The notes below the pieces were generated by a model. The model searched no databases. It was not told where the DNA came from and saw nothing but the letters and a program-made list of their open reading frames with translations. From Meloidogyne chitwoodi (taxonomy: Eukaryota; Nematoda; Chromadorea; Rhabditida; Meloidogynidae): a stretch of DNA of 64,000 bases. The position numbers and the translations under genes were made by a program. The stretch is from assembly GCA_015183035.1 (NCBI GenBank), contig JACZZP010000010.1, forward strand, positions 2,108,001 to 2,172,000, in the 5' to 3' direction. This document shows, piece after piece, positions 36,366 to 47,900 of the stretch (position 1 is the stretch's first letter; every line of letters starts with the position of its first letter).

Positions 36366-39270
36366 ATGTCTGACTTAAATCAATTAACTCAATTAAAATC
36401 ACCAACAACAACAACACCTCCTCCACCACCACCAACAACTGCTGATAATAATAATAATAATTTAATTCCTTCAACTTCTACTTCATTAGAAAATTCAAAT
36501 AAAATATTATTAGAAAATAATAATAATATTAAAGAATATAATATTTTATTAATTGGAATAAAAAGAATAAGAAAAATATTGGTTAGTATTATTTTTATTC
36601 AAAAGACTCTAGTGTCCCCTTTTATTTTTTGGCAATAAAATAATTATTAAAATAGAGTAAAACCAGGAATTAAAATATAAACTTAAAAAATAATTAATTT
36701 AATATTTTAGTTTGACCAATTGAGACTGTCAGCACAACAATATGAACAACATAACAATTATGATGATATTTGTTATTTAACTTTTAAATTTTCAAATGAA
36801 GAAAGTTCATTCATAGAATTAATGCAAATAGATCCTAGAACAGTAATAATAATAATAATTAAAATAATTAAAAAAAAAAAAAGAATTTTTTTAATTATTT
36901 TAGACACGTACAGGAGCTCATTTAATGGCTATTAGAAAGTAAAAAATAAATAAAAATAATTTTTAAAAAAATTATTTATAGAGCTCATGCAGCAATTATT
37001 TGTTATGCTGCACATAATCCTTCTTCATTTAATGTATTGAATGGAATTGCTGAAGATTTTAGTAATTATCAATCAGCAGAAGAAAGAGGAGGAAAAAAAG
37101 AGAAGGGAAAAACAACAAAAAGTTTAGTTAGACCGGTAAGTTGAATTTAATAAAAATTAAAAAAATATATTTAAAAAATATTTAAAAAATTATTTGAACT
37201 TATAAAAAATTTTTAAATTTTAAACAAAAATAACCACTCAGTGAGTCACAGAATACTAAAAGGACTCGAACCTTTATCCCCTTTAGGGGAAGTGCGTCGC
37301 CTAGGCGGAGGCGAAACCGACTAAACCACAAGACACACTAACAACACTCCTTATATTCTTACTTAACTTGTTAAATAAAATTATGTTAATAAATAAAAAT
37401 ATTAAAAATAGCCTAAAACCTCTAAAAAAAAATTTTTTTTAATAAAAAATAATATTTTTAGCCAGCATCTTTATTATTATGTGATAATGATGTGTTAATA
37501 GAAGAAGATGACGGAGAAATTAAAGAAGAAAAATTAAAAAATAATAATAATAATAGGCCAATAATTTCAAGATTAAATTTAAATGAAGAAGAAGAAGAAA
37601 TAAATAATGAACAAAATAATAATGAAGAAAAAATAAGTGAAGAATCAGCAAAAATAAATTTAAATAATAATCAAATATCACCGAGAATACGACGACCATC
37701 AATGGAAAAAATTGTAAAAGAATATGATGAAGGGGATTCTGATTGGATAATTACTAGAGAAAAGGTAAAATAAATATATTATTCAAAAATTTAAAAATAA
37801 TATTAGGGAGAACATTTAGCACAACAATTTGGACCAGATTGTCAATTTAAATGTTTTTCTTTTTCTGCATTAAAAGCTGAACAAGATGCAGTAATTGAAG
37901 AAGGTTTAAATAATAAAACATTTATGTTTATGTTAATTGAACAATTAATAAATAGAACAGAGGAAATAAAAAGGTTGTTTAGGAATAAATTAATAAAAAT
38001 AAATTAATTATTAATTTTTTAGTGGAAAAAATAAAAATAATAATTCATCTACAACAAATAATAATTTAATAATAAATAGTAGCAGAAGACTTTCACCTTT
38101 AAGTACAAATTTAAAAAAAATGTTACAAGGAGGAAGTAATCATTTAAGAGGAATTACTAAAAAAAGAAATTCTGAAAATAATAATAATGAAGAAAATAAA
38201 AAAGCTAGTAGTAGTAATAATAGGGGAAGTATTAGACGCATTTTTAGCAGACAAAAATCAGAGGTTTGTGTTTTTTAATTAAAAAAATCAGAATTTTATA
38301 AATAAAAATGAGAATATATAAGGCAATCTAAAATCAAAATTGTGTATTTTTAAAATCAGAATAAAATCAGAATTGTGTGTTTCTAAGATCAGAATTTTGT
38401 TTTTAAAATCAGAATAAAATTATAATTGTGTTTTTAAAATCAGAATTGTGTGTTTTTAAAATCAGAATAAAATCAGAATTGTGTGTTTCTAAGATCAGAA
38501 TTTTGTTTTTAAAATCAGAATAAAATTATAATTGTGTTTTTAAAATCAGAATTGTGTGTTTTTAAAATCAGAAACTCAGAATTTGTATTATAAAAATCAG
38601 AATTAATTTAAGGAACGCCTACCCAAAAGTGGAAGCACTCTTTCACTGCCAAATTCCCAACAATTAAAAACAACAGAAGAAGAAAAACGTCCTCCTACAT
38701 CATCAATTTTTGGAAATGCTTTTCGTGCATTAACTCAACCACGCGAACTCTTAAAACAAAAAAATAATAAAATAACTTCTACTGTTCCTTTAATTGGAAA
38801 TGGTTAGAAAAATAAAAAATAATTATAAAATTTTAACCTTTTTTTTTCTTCTTCATAAAGTTGATGTACAACAACAACAACCAAATAATAATAATTTAAA
38901 TGAAGAAACATCCAAAATATCTTTAATAACATCATCAAATAATAATAATAATAATTTTAATATTGTTCAAATACAACCACCAACGGGTGAATTAAATTGT
39001 GAACCTTTTGAATTTAAAAATGAAGAAGAAGAAGAAAATAATGAAGAAGATAAAAATGAAGAAAAAATTAAAAACGAAGAAAAAAATAACGAAGACATTA
39101 AAAATGAAGAAGAAAAAATTAATCAAGAAAATAATGAAGAAAAAATAATTGTAGAAAAACAAAAAGAAGAAACTAAAATATTAAAAAATAATAATACCAT
39201 TACTACTAGTAGTGGTAATAAATTTAAAATATTTTCAAAACAATCATCATCTGCATGTATTATATCATAA
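36366..39270 (+). CDS. Degenerate Ras-like protein with C-terminal CAAX box
   Basis: The fold order resembles a Ras-family GTPase but the nucleotide-binding motifs are lost. YNILLIGIKRIRKILFDQL stands where a P-loop GxxxxGKS should be. ELMQIDPRTRTGAHLMAIRK stands where the Ras DTAG switch should be. HAAIICYAAHNPSSFNVLNG matches the Ras strand-5/helix-3 region. LLLCDNDV replaces NKxD, after which an acidic Asn/Glu insert of about 90 residues is inserted. CQFKCFSFSALKAEQDAVIE fits the ETSAK region. Long Asn/Ser/Glu-rich extensions follow, and the protein ends SSSACIIS, in which CIIS is a good farnesylation (CAAX) signal. So it may be a membrane-anchored pseudo-GTPase. Exons join in frame; the introns hold a tRNA-like element and a satellite. 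The family assignment is inferred from motif order and is moderate in strength. Confidence 0.6.
37240..37344 (-). other. Type II tRNA-like element with variable arm, in intron of Ras-like gene
   Basis: Read on the minus strand: A-box-like TTGTGGTTTAGTCGG; a possible anticodon stem CGCCT/AGGCG around a six-base loop; a long variable arm CCCC-TAAA-GGGG; and a perfect T arm AAAGG-TTCGAGT-CCTTT. The acceptor stem is not closed. It is the best-folding of the intronic elements and the host gene is on the opposite strand. Confidence 0.55.
38283..38612 (+). repeat. Intronic satellite with AAAATCAGAATTGTGTGTTT units
   Basis: Higher-order repeat of about 120 bp made of AAAATCAGAATTGTGTGTTT, CTAAGATCAGAATTTTG and AAAATCAGAATAAAATTATA subunits, in an intron of the Ras-like gene. 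Confidence 0.92.
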
Positions 39271-39461
39271 AAATAATATTATATTAAAAAATATATATAT
39301 TTTGTATATATTTATTTAAAAAAGAGTTCTCAAATAATTAAAAAAATTTTTAAAAATTGGCGGTTAAAAGAAAGTTGATCCCACAGATTAAATCAGAAAA
39401 AAAAATAAAATATATTTATTATATAATAATTAATTCCATGCACAAACCTTTATATTTAAAA

Positions 39462-40787
39462 TCACATAAAAAATAAATAATAAATTATATAGGCAATAAT
39501 TCCCACAATAATAGTTACAACAGCACTTCCAAACATTTTAGCTAAAATTAAATTAAAAAAATTTAATTAAGAAAAAACCTTTTTCATAATATTTCTTCAT
39601 TTTAGAAATGTTTTCATCTTTCCTATTTTCCAATTGTTTAAGAAGTTTCTCAAAATGTGTTCTCTATAAAATAAAAATTTGAAAAAAAATCAATGGACTT
39701 TACTCACGACCCTCCCGATGTATTTTTTAACTTATAAAAATTTTTGGAATATTTTACAAAATTTTAAAAAATTTTTAAACTATTTTTAACAGCCTGGAAA
39801 TCAAAAGAAAAGTTTTTGACAACGAAAGGATTCGAACCACGCCATATCAGACAATGAAACAAGCATGATCCCACTAAACCACAACACGACTGTTTTAATA
39901 ATTTTTTAGTTTTATTTATTACATTTTCTCTACTTCTTTTTTACCTTAAATGTTCACTTGCCTTATAAATTAGAGATCTATCCAAAATAAATAAAAAAAT
40001 AAACCTTTGTTTCTTTATCTTCTTCATCAAAAAAGCTATCAACATCATTTTCTTCTATATCATCAGGATCATCTTTCCATTTATCAAAATTAAATTTTAA
40101 CCATGTCCAATTCATATCCTTTCTATGTTTAAATTCAGGATCTAATATTCCATTTTTCCAAAAACCATAAGTTTGCTTTTTTAATGTAACATTTAAATTT
40201 CTATCGGTCCTGATATACTCAAAACTATCCTTAAAGAAAAAATTTTTAATTAATTTAATTTAAAAAAAATTAATTTAGAGGAATCTGGAGGACATTTTAT
40301 TCCAGCCATTTTTCTATTATAGAACTATATAAAGAGGACAAAAAATGTTTCTATTTTAGTGTCTTTTTCGAATCATAAACTAAATCGAATAATATCCATA
40401 ATCAACATGAATTGACAAAAGAATTAAGGCCAAAAATTATAGGAACAAAATAAAACCTAAAATCCTCACAATTTATTTTTAAAAAAACATTCTAAAAATA
40501 AAATATGTCCTCTAATAGAATATTAACAAAAAAGAAACCAAAACATTTGCAGCAAGAGGTAATTCAAAAGCAAATTCTGAAAGTCCTCGGTCATCATTAG
40601 TTAAATATGCTTTAGCATAAAACATTAAAACCCTTCCACCACATATCACAGACAATTGATAATTCTAAAAAAATTTGAAACAAATCGTATTAAATTAAAA
40701 AAAAACCTCAACACGTATTAAATCAATTCTTAAATTTATTGTATTAACATCTTGTGCCCAATAAGTAAAAGGAAAATAATATGGCAT
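39462..40787 (-). CDS. CS (p23-like) domain protein with C-terminal membrane anchor
   Basis: The start ATG gives MPYYFPFTYWAQDVNTINLR, IDLIRVENYQLSVICGGRVL, then FYAKAYLTNDDRGLSEFAFE and LPLAAN. After an intron of about 320 bp it continues DSFEYIRTDRNLNVTLKKQT, a typical CS-domain beta-sandwich that starts with YWAQ like the N-terminal domain of HACD3/B-ind1. An acidic helix (KWKDDPDDIEENDVDSFFDE) and a basic coiled-coil (HFEKLLKQLENRKDENISKM) follow. The last exon encodes a single membrane helix (SAVVTIIVGIIAYIIYYLFF) and stop at 39462-39464. It is far shorter than HACD3 and lacks the dehydratase part, so it is best described as a tail-anchored CS-domain co-chaperone-like protein at the endoplasmic reticulum. 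One intron holds a SINE-like insertion. Confidence 0.75.
39762..39891 (-). mobile_element. tRNA-derived SINE-like element, copy 1
   Basis: On the minus strand the head reads GTTGTGGTTTAGTGGGATCA, then about 30 bases, then GTGGTTCGAATCCTTTCG (A and B boxes). It continues past the tRNA part with TTTTCTTTTGATTTCCAGGC and GTTAAAAATAGTTTAAAAAT. This tail is shared with copy 3 and in part with copy 2. Lies in an intron of the CS-domain gene, same strand as the gene. Confidence 0.65.
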
Positions 40788-41068
40788 TATTACGCTTTTT
40801 TAAATGCTTAAAAAATTAAAAAATATATAAAGATAACGGAGATGAGTCAATCAAGAGAAATCGATTAAATTAAAAAATTGTCAAGTATAAAAAAGTGAAA
40901 ATTTGGAAAAAAATGTTTTTTCTCATCTCCGCTTCATTAAAAAACAAAAAAAACATTTAAAAAAATATATATATTAATTTAATATTTAAAAAACATATTT
41001 TTAAACTTTAAAAACTATAAAAAAACTTTTTTTATACATAAAATAAAATTTAAATAAATTTAAAAACT

Positions 41069-44000
41069 TCAAAAACAGTAATTAGAAAATTTCTTTTTAA
41101 TTTTTTCGTCTTGTATAAACTCTGAAGTACTCTTATATTCTTTCAAACAATCAAAAAATGTAGTAAATTCTTCCCTTCTCTTCTTACTTTTAATAATTGC
41201 TGGTTCTTTAAATAATTTAGATGCCAAGTAATGAAGCCACAGTAAATTTGTTTTTGGCTCAAAAGGACCCCATTTGTTGCTATAAAAAATTTTAAAATTT
41301 ATAAAATAAAAATTTTTTAACATTTAAAAATATTTTTAAATTGCGAAAAAGCAAAAGAAAAACTCTGGCATCAAAAGGATTCGAACCTTAGAACACCAAC
41401 AGTATCAACCCAGAATAATACCACTCAACCAACTCACACTAAAAGTCGGATTATTTTTTAATGCCATTTATCACTAAATGAATATTCAAACAAGTTCCCC
41501 GTAATACTGAAAAAGTTACGCATTACTATTTAAAATTTATAAATTAAAAAATAAAACAAACCCATTAATTTCTCGCATCATCCGGTATATGTCGAACTGG
41601 TAATCTCCTCCTTTCTCCAAACCATCTCCATTAAAAATGTCCACTTCTGAGAGATCAACATACACAGCCATGTTGTTTTCTACATCCAGCATCCTTGAAT
41701 TTGTGAAGTCGATTATTGATACCTTTACACCATGAGAGCGCACATTTATTTCGTTGCTGTCCAAAACAAATCTGAAAAAATTGAAATTAAAAAATTTTTT
41801 TAAAGAAAACCTTATTCCATCTTTGTGCTTCTTCTTTCCAGCTTCAATTTTAGAAATCAGAATATTGCCAATGTGTAGATCCCTGTGTTCGAATTCAAAT
41901 CTCTTCTCTGCGATAGCCAATGACAGTGCAACTTGGTAGAATATTGAAAAACATTGAAATGTATTAACAGACTTAAAAGAAAAAAAATTAGACAAAAGTG
42001 AAAAAAAATAATAAAATGGAAGGACAAAAAATTTTTGTGTCAAACAATTTTTAAAGTCCAGCCATTTTTTCAAAAATATAAAAAATAAACCTCCTCAGCT
42101 AAATACGTCTCCAAATCAATGCCACCATTTTGCAGCATTAAAAGAACAAAATGACCGTCTGGACCAAAATCAGGTCGTTCATTTACTGCAATTTCATCTT
42201 TTTCTTCTTTAAACTTGTCCCATGCATCTAACAAAATTTCAGGATATTCGCCTTGAAAAATAAAAAAATGTAATTAATTTTTATTTTTTAAATAAAAAAA
42301 CCTTTTACAACTGAAGCTCGAACAAGGCGTATAAAACTTGATGTAGTAGCATCATCATTTTCTCTAAGAGAAGAAAGTTTTTGAGTGATAAACACTTCGC
42401 TATAGATTGTTTCTGCAGAATTTGCTTCAGTGATAGGGATGACCTGTAAAATTAAAAAAATTTTAAACATTTTATTTAAAGAAAAAATGAAAAAAATTAT
42501 ATAAATTTTATAGTCAGAGCTTCGCTCCTTGCAAAAGCTTTACGAAAAAATTAAACAAATTTCGAAAAGGCATTAAATTTTTTAAATTTTCCAAAAAGTA
42601 TACTATAAAAAATTAAAAAGAAAACCTTCAAAGCATATTCACTAGCACCAAAAGAAACGTTATATACTTCACCATAATCACCTTCTCCAAGTTTGCTTAA
42701 ACAATTAAATTTTGAAGTAACAATAAATTCATCCCAGGTAAGAACATTATTTTCATCACAATGCCTCAAAATTCTTTTTAGAGTGTCATTACGAGGAGGT
42801 GTAACTTTTTAAAAAATAATAAAAAAATAATATAAAATAAAAAAACCAATTTGAGTATTTTGCAAAATATTTGGAGAAGCATGGTCAAAAGTAGAAGGTT
42901 GTGTATGATCAATAAACAAATTTGATACTTTTGATTGTTGTTCAATTGAAGACCTTTGAGTATTTTGCAAAATATTTGGAGAAGCATGGTCAAAAGTAGA
43001 AGGTTGAGTATGATCAACAATTGATAAATCTGACAGTTTTGATTGTTGTTGAATAGAAGACCTTTGAGTATTTTGCAAAATATGTTGAGAAGCTTGATCA
43101 AAAGCAGAAGATTGAGCGTGTTCTTCGCGAGGAGAAGCAGCTTTTTAATTTAAAAAATTTAAAATAATAAATTTAAAAAAATACAAATTTGAGTTTCCTT
43201 CAAAGGTGATTGTATTAGCGAGGAAGGCTGAGTTTCTTGTAGAGGTAAGGAAGAAGCCTGAGTATTTTGCAAAATATGTGGTGAAGTATGATCCAGAGAA
43301 GATTGAGTAAGATCAACAATTGACAAATCTGACAGTTTTGACCGTTGTTGAATTGAAGAAAGTTGAGAATTTTGCAAAATATGTGGTGAAGTATGATCAA
43401 CAATTGACAAATCTGACAATTTTGACTGTTGTTGAATAGAAGATTGAGTATGATCAATTGACAAATCTGACAGTTTTGACCGTTGTTGAAGTGAAGAAAT
43501 TTGAGAAGTTTGCAAAATATGTGGTGAAGTATGATCAAAAGCCGAAGATTGAGTATGATCCACAATTGACAAATCTGACAGTTTTGAACATTGTTGAATT
43601 GAAGACCTTTGAGTATTTTGCAAAATATGTTGAGAAGCTTGATAAATAGAAGATTGAGCGTGTTCTTCGCGAGGAGAAGCAGCTTTTTAATTTAAAAAAT
43701 TTAAAATAATAAATTTAAAAAAATACAAATTTGAGTTTCCTTCAAAGGTGATTGTATTAGCGAGGAAGGCTGAGTTTCTTGTAGAGGTAAGGAAGAAGCC
43801 TGAGTAGTTTGCAAAATATGTGGTGAAGTATGATCCAGAGAAGATTGAGTAAGATCAACAATTGACAAATCTGACAGTTTTGACCGTTGTTGAATTGATG
43901 AAATTTGATTTTCATCTTTTATTAAAAAGGACAAATGTCAAAAAATGAAAAATAAATAAAAACCTTGATTAAGAGAGCTCTCAGGATCAATCCCATACTT

Positions 44001-44610
44001 GCTATTTTCTGAGATGGGTTCGGCCGTTTTACTATAATCAACTTCCTGATGTGAATGTTTTCTTTTTCGCTTAATTATATAATAATCACGAGGAGCAGCA
44101 ACTTCAGTAAGTAGTTGAAAATCGTCAACATCATCAAACTTAAAATGTAAAATTTATAGATTAAAATCTACTTAAAGTTCAACAACTCTCGAATTAAAGT
44201 GAAAATAAAAAATTTGTAAAAAATAAAATTTTAAAAAACCTCATCATTTAATCGATTTATTTCTTTTTCAACAGCCTCAATTTCTGCCAAAGTGTCTTTC
44301 TTTGTTTTCTTCGATCTAATTTTTTTATGTTTTTTTGTCAGTTTTTTTATTTTTTCAGAATCAACATATGATGATGTAGAAGCAAAATTTTTGGGTGTCT
44401 CTATAACAAATTCATTTGATAAATTTAAATTGTAAAACAAAGCATGCTAAAAACGGAAAAATAAACTTAAAAAATAAAAAAATAATAACAAACTCTAATC
44501 CTGATGTCATTACAATCAATTTCCTCTCCTTCAAATAAAATTCCAGCCTTTCGACCAGATAAAGTTTTTCCAAAACGTGTTAATCGTCGTTTCATTTTTT
44601 TACTTTCCAT
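41069..44610 (-). CDS. hasp-1: Haspin-type histone H3 threonine-3 kinase
   Basis: Mitotic kinase that phosphorylates histone H3 Thr3 to position the chromosomal passenger complex at centromeres. The C-terminal half is a haspin kinase domain: glycine loop LGEGDYGEVYNV with ALKV, catalytic loop FEHRDLHIGNILI, the haspin-specific IDFTNSRMLDVENNMAVYVD in place of DFG, KGGDYQFDIYRMMREI, and the family signature NKWGPFEPKTNLLWLHYLAS near the end. The N-terminal half is disordered. It begins MESKKMKRRLTRFGKTLSGR, has a Lys-rich part, then an array of about 30-residue repeats built on KLSDLSIVDHTQSS and DHTSPHILQNTQ. These are partly the product of a 542-bp exon-intron duplication. A likely trans-splice acceptor (TTTTTTAG) lies 16 bases before the ATG. 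One intron holds SINE-like copy 2. Confidence 0.93.
41330..41440 (-). mobile_element. tRNA-derived SINE-like element, copy 2
   Basis: Minus strand: GTGTGAGTTGGTTGAGTGGT (A box), then CTAAGGTTCGAATCCTTTTG (B box), then a tail TTTTTCTTTTGCTTTTTCGC with TTTAAAAATA beyond it. Diverged but collinear with copies 1 and 3. In a haspin intron, sense orientation. Confidence 0.6.
43119..43900 (-). repeat. 542-bp tandem exon-intron duplication in haspin
   Basis: A stretch beginning GTGTTCTTCGCGAGGAGAAG near 43119 and running through the small intron and into the following repeat exon recurs almost unchanged from about 43659, with a constant offset of about 542 bp. Both copies include the same intron and the start of the next repeat-coding exon, so the duplication doubled an exon with its splice sites. 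Shorter protein-level repeats (KLSDLSIVDHTQ) lie within it. Confidence 0.85.
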
Positions 44611-44996
44611 TAAACTTTTTTGATTCTAAAAAACAATTTATTATATAGCAATATATACATGTTAAATGCAATTTAAAAAAGTATGTGAAAAAAACACAAA
44701 AAGTATAAAAATTCAAAAAAAAAAACGATAAAAAAAATGTACTAAAAATCAAAAAACAACGCGTTAAGTGTAAAATGAAAAAGTCTCCTTTTTATACTTT
44801 CATTAACAATTTTCTAACAGAACTCTAATTCTCTCACTACATGTTTTTCCTTGTCTCTTTATCTTATTCCTGTGATAGAGTATGTGCAGCCCGATTAGTC
44901 GCGAAAAATAATATTTTAAATAGAGAATTAGAGATAAAAAGGAAGCTAGAAAATAAGAAACAGGTCAAAAGAGCGCGAGGGGCGGCCATTATTAAA
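44611..44996. other. Gap between two-pore channel gene and haspin
   Basis: 386 bp between two minus-strand genes. No extra gene seen. The left end holds the haspin leader and its splice-acceptor-like site. Confidence 0.5.
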
Positions 44997-47900
44997 TCAG
45001 CATAAATTATTAACATCTCTTGATCCTCTTCTAGAATAAATTCTTCTTTGCATTGAAGTTGTTGGTTTTGGAGAATAATAATTATAATATTCATTAAATT
45101 TTTCTTCTTTTTCTTTAACATTAGTTTCTCTTTTTTCTTCTTCTTTAGTTTCTTCTTGTTGATCAGCCCAACGAAGTAATAATCCTCTAGCTGATAATAA
45201 AAGTTGATGATGATGTTGTTGTTGTTCTTCATCTTCTTCGTTTTTTTCATTATTTTCTTTAATAATATTTTTTTCTTTATTTATTTTATCATTATCTATG
45301 CTTATCCTTTTTTTATTAAATTTTATTATATCTTTATTTTCCATAGAAGAAGAAGCTTCATCAGCATGAGATATAGTCATTGCTCTTTTACGCATGTCTA
45401 AAGTGAATTAAAAAATATAAAAACAAATTTTAAAATTCTTTTAAAAATTTTAAAATACTTTAAAAAATTTTAAAAATATTTTTAACCGTCTAGAAACTAA
45501 AAGAAAAATGTTTGACCTCAAAAGGATTCGAACCTCGCTACATCAACACTATGAACCTAGAACCATTCCACTCAGCCACCTCACAACTTAACTCCTTTCT
45601 CTTTTTAGCTCTATCTATTTCTTTTCTAAACTTAAAGTTTAACATAAAATTAATTTTTCAACCTAATTAAAAAACAAAAAAAAATTATTTTTTTTACCAT
45701 TAGGTTTATTTAAAAATATTCCTCCATCTTTTGATGATAATCTTCTCCTTTTATTATTTAAATTATTTTCATTTCCCATATTAAATGTTGATTGTCTTGA
45801 GGGGCGTTGGGAGGGAGAATTTGCTGCAGTCATTACTCCCAATGTTGGACGAAAATTATTAGATGATAAATTAATATTATTATTTATTATTTGTTGTTGT
45901 TTTTTATCACCTACAGCATTCATTGATTTTGAACGACATGTTTTTAAATTTTTTAAGTTTTTATTTTCTAAAAAATCGAGGGGAAGTGCTGTTGCTAAAA
46001 ACTGAAAAAAAATTTAAAAAAAATTCTTTAAAAATACTTTAATGCTTGGAGAAAGTGACATAAATGTAGAATATCCTTCAAATGATTTTTTATTTGTATA
46101 TTGAATTTTTTCCAAAAAATCCTCCTAAAAAGTAAGAGGAAAATGATCAAAATTTTTTTAAAAAATTTTACCAAACAATCCATAATTGCAAGAAAACGAT
46201 TTTGAAGACGAATATAAATCTTTATAAAAAATTTAATTAATTAATTAAATAAATTAATTAATTTAAAAAACATACAGTTGAATTAACTAAACTCAAAAGT
46301 GCTAATCCTGCAAGAAAAAGTACTGCCAATAAAGGAGTATATTGCAAATTATAAGGCATTACATCACCCAATCCTATTGTTGCTAGTGAAAGAAAGCTGA
46401 AAAAAAAAAAGTTGAGGAAAATAAAAATTTAAAAAAAAAAAATTTAAATTTAAAAAAAATAATTTTTCAAAAAACAATTAAAAAAAAAACAAACGAAAAA
46501 TAAAAAGAATCTCCAAATCCTAAACCTTCTTTTAACAATTTTCCATCTTTACTCCAATCTAAAAGTGATACAATTGCTGAAACAATTAAAATATAAAATG
46601 CAACAATTAGCATTAATAAAGATAATGGAAATTCTTCTTCTTCTTCTTCTTCCTCTTCTTTATTTTTATTAATTTTATTTTCTTTTTTAATTTTTGATTC
46701 TAAATCTTCATCAATATCAGAGACATAGGCACGTAATAACCAACGACTTAAAAAAAAATTTTCTTTTTAATTTTAAAAAATCAATAGAAAAATACTTTTA
46801 AAAGTAAAAAATACAGCAGAATCTGGGCTACAAAATAAATTTATTTTTAAATTTAAAAAAGTTAAATTCATTAAAATTAAAGCCAAAAATAGCCTAAACT
46901 CATATTAAAAATAAAGACCCAAAGTTATTAAAAAATTCATAACTTTATTAAAAATTGAGTTATTTGTTTGAATTTTTAGCTTTTTTATAGCACAGATTCT
47001 CCTCTATTTTTTTATATAAAAATTTAATTTTTATCTATTTTTTAAAAAAAGTTATTAATTTTAAAGTAAGTTAAGTCAATTTTCAATAATATTAAAGGTA
47101 AAAATTTTTTTGGTTAAGTGCAATTGTTTTATTTTTTGAGGGGAAGGGTGGACAGGTTCGAATCCGTTTAGCGTAAAACTTTTTTTCTTTGGTTTATTTT
47201 ATATAATTTAATCAAAAATAAAAATTTAAAAATTAAATCAATATTTTTCGCGTGTTTTTGCATATTTTTCACATTAAAAAATTTTTTTTTTAATTTTTTA
47301 AAAATTTTAGAAAAGAAAAAATGATTAACTTGTAATATTCTTTAACACTTTTTCGACAATAAATAAGAAATAAAAGTATTAATTGACCAACATCACCAAG
47401 GACCATTAACATCATTGGAATTCCAAACATTCTTTAACAAAAAAAATTTTTTGTTACAATAAATAAAAAAAAAACATACGCATAGACAATAGAGGCCTAA
47501 AAAAAATTTAAAAAAATAAAAAATTTTAAAAATATTTTTTCACCAATTTTCCAAGTGCTGTTTGACATGCAATTGTACCATAACCGAAAAAAAAATAAAT
47601 AAAAGTAATTCAATAAAAAGAAATTACCAATTGTAGTAAAAAGAGTCATAGCTTTTTTTTAATTAAAAAAATATAGGTATATTATTTAAAAAAATATTAA
47701 TTAAAAACCATAAAATATAGAAGAACCAAAATACCAATTTAAAACATTATTAAGCGCCAAAGTTTCATATTTGTGAAAAACTGAGCCAATATAACGTCCT
47801 TCAATCTTTTTTTTTTAATTAAATTTAATAAATTAATTTTTTTTTAATTTAAATTAAAATTACCTTAAAATTTAATAAATTAAATTTTAAGTAAAAAAAA

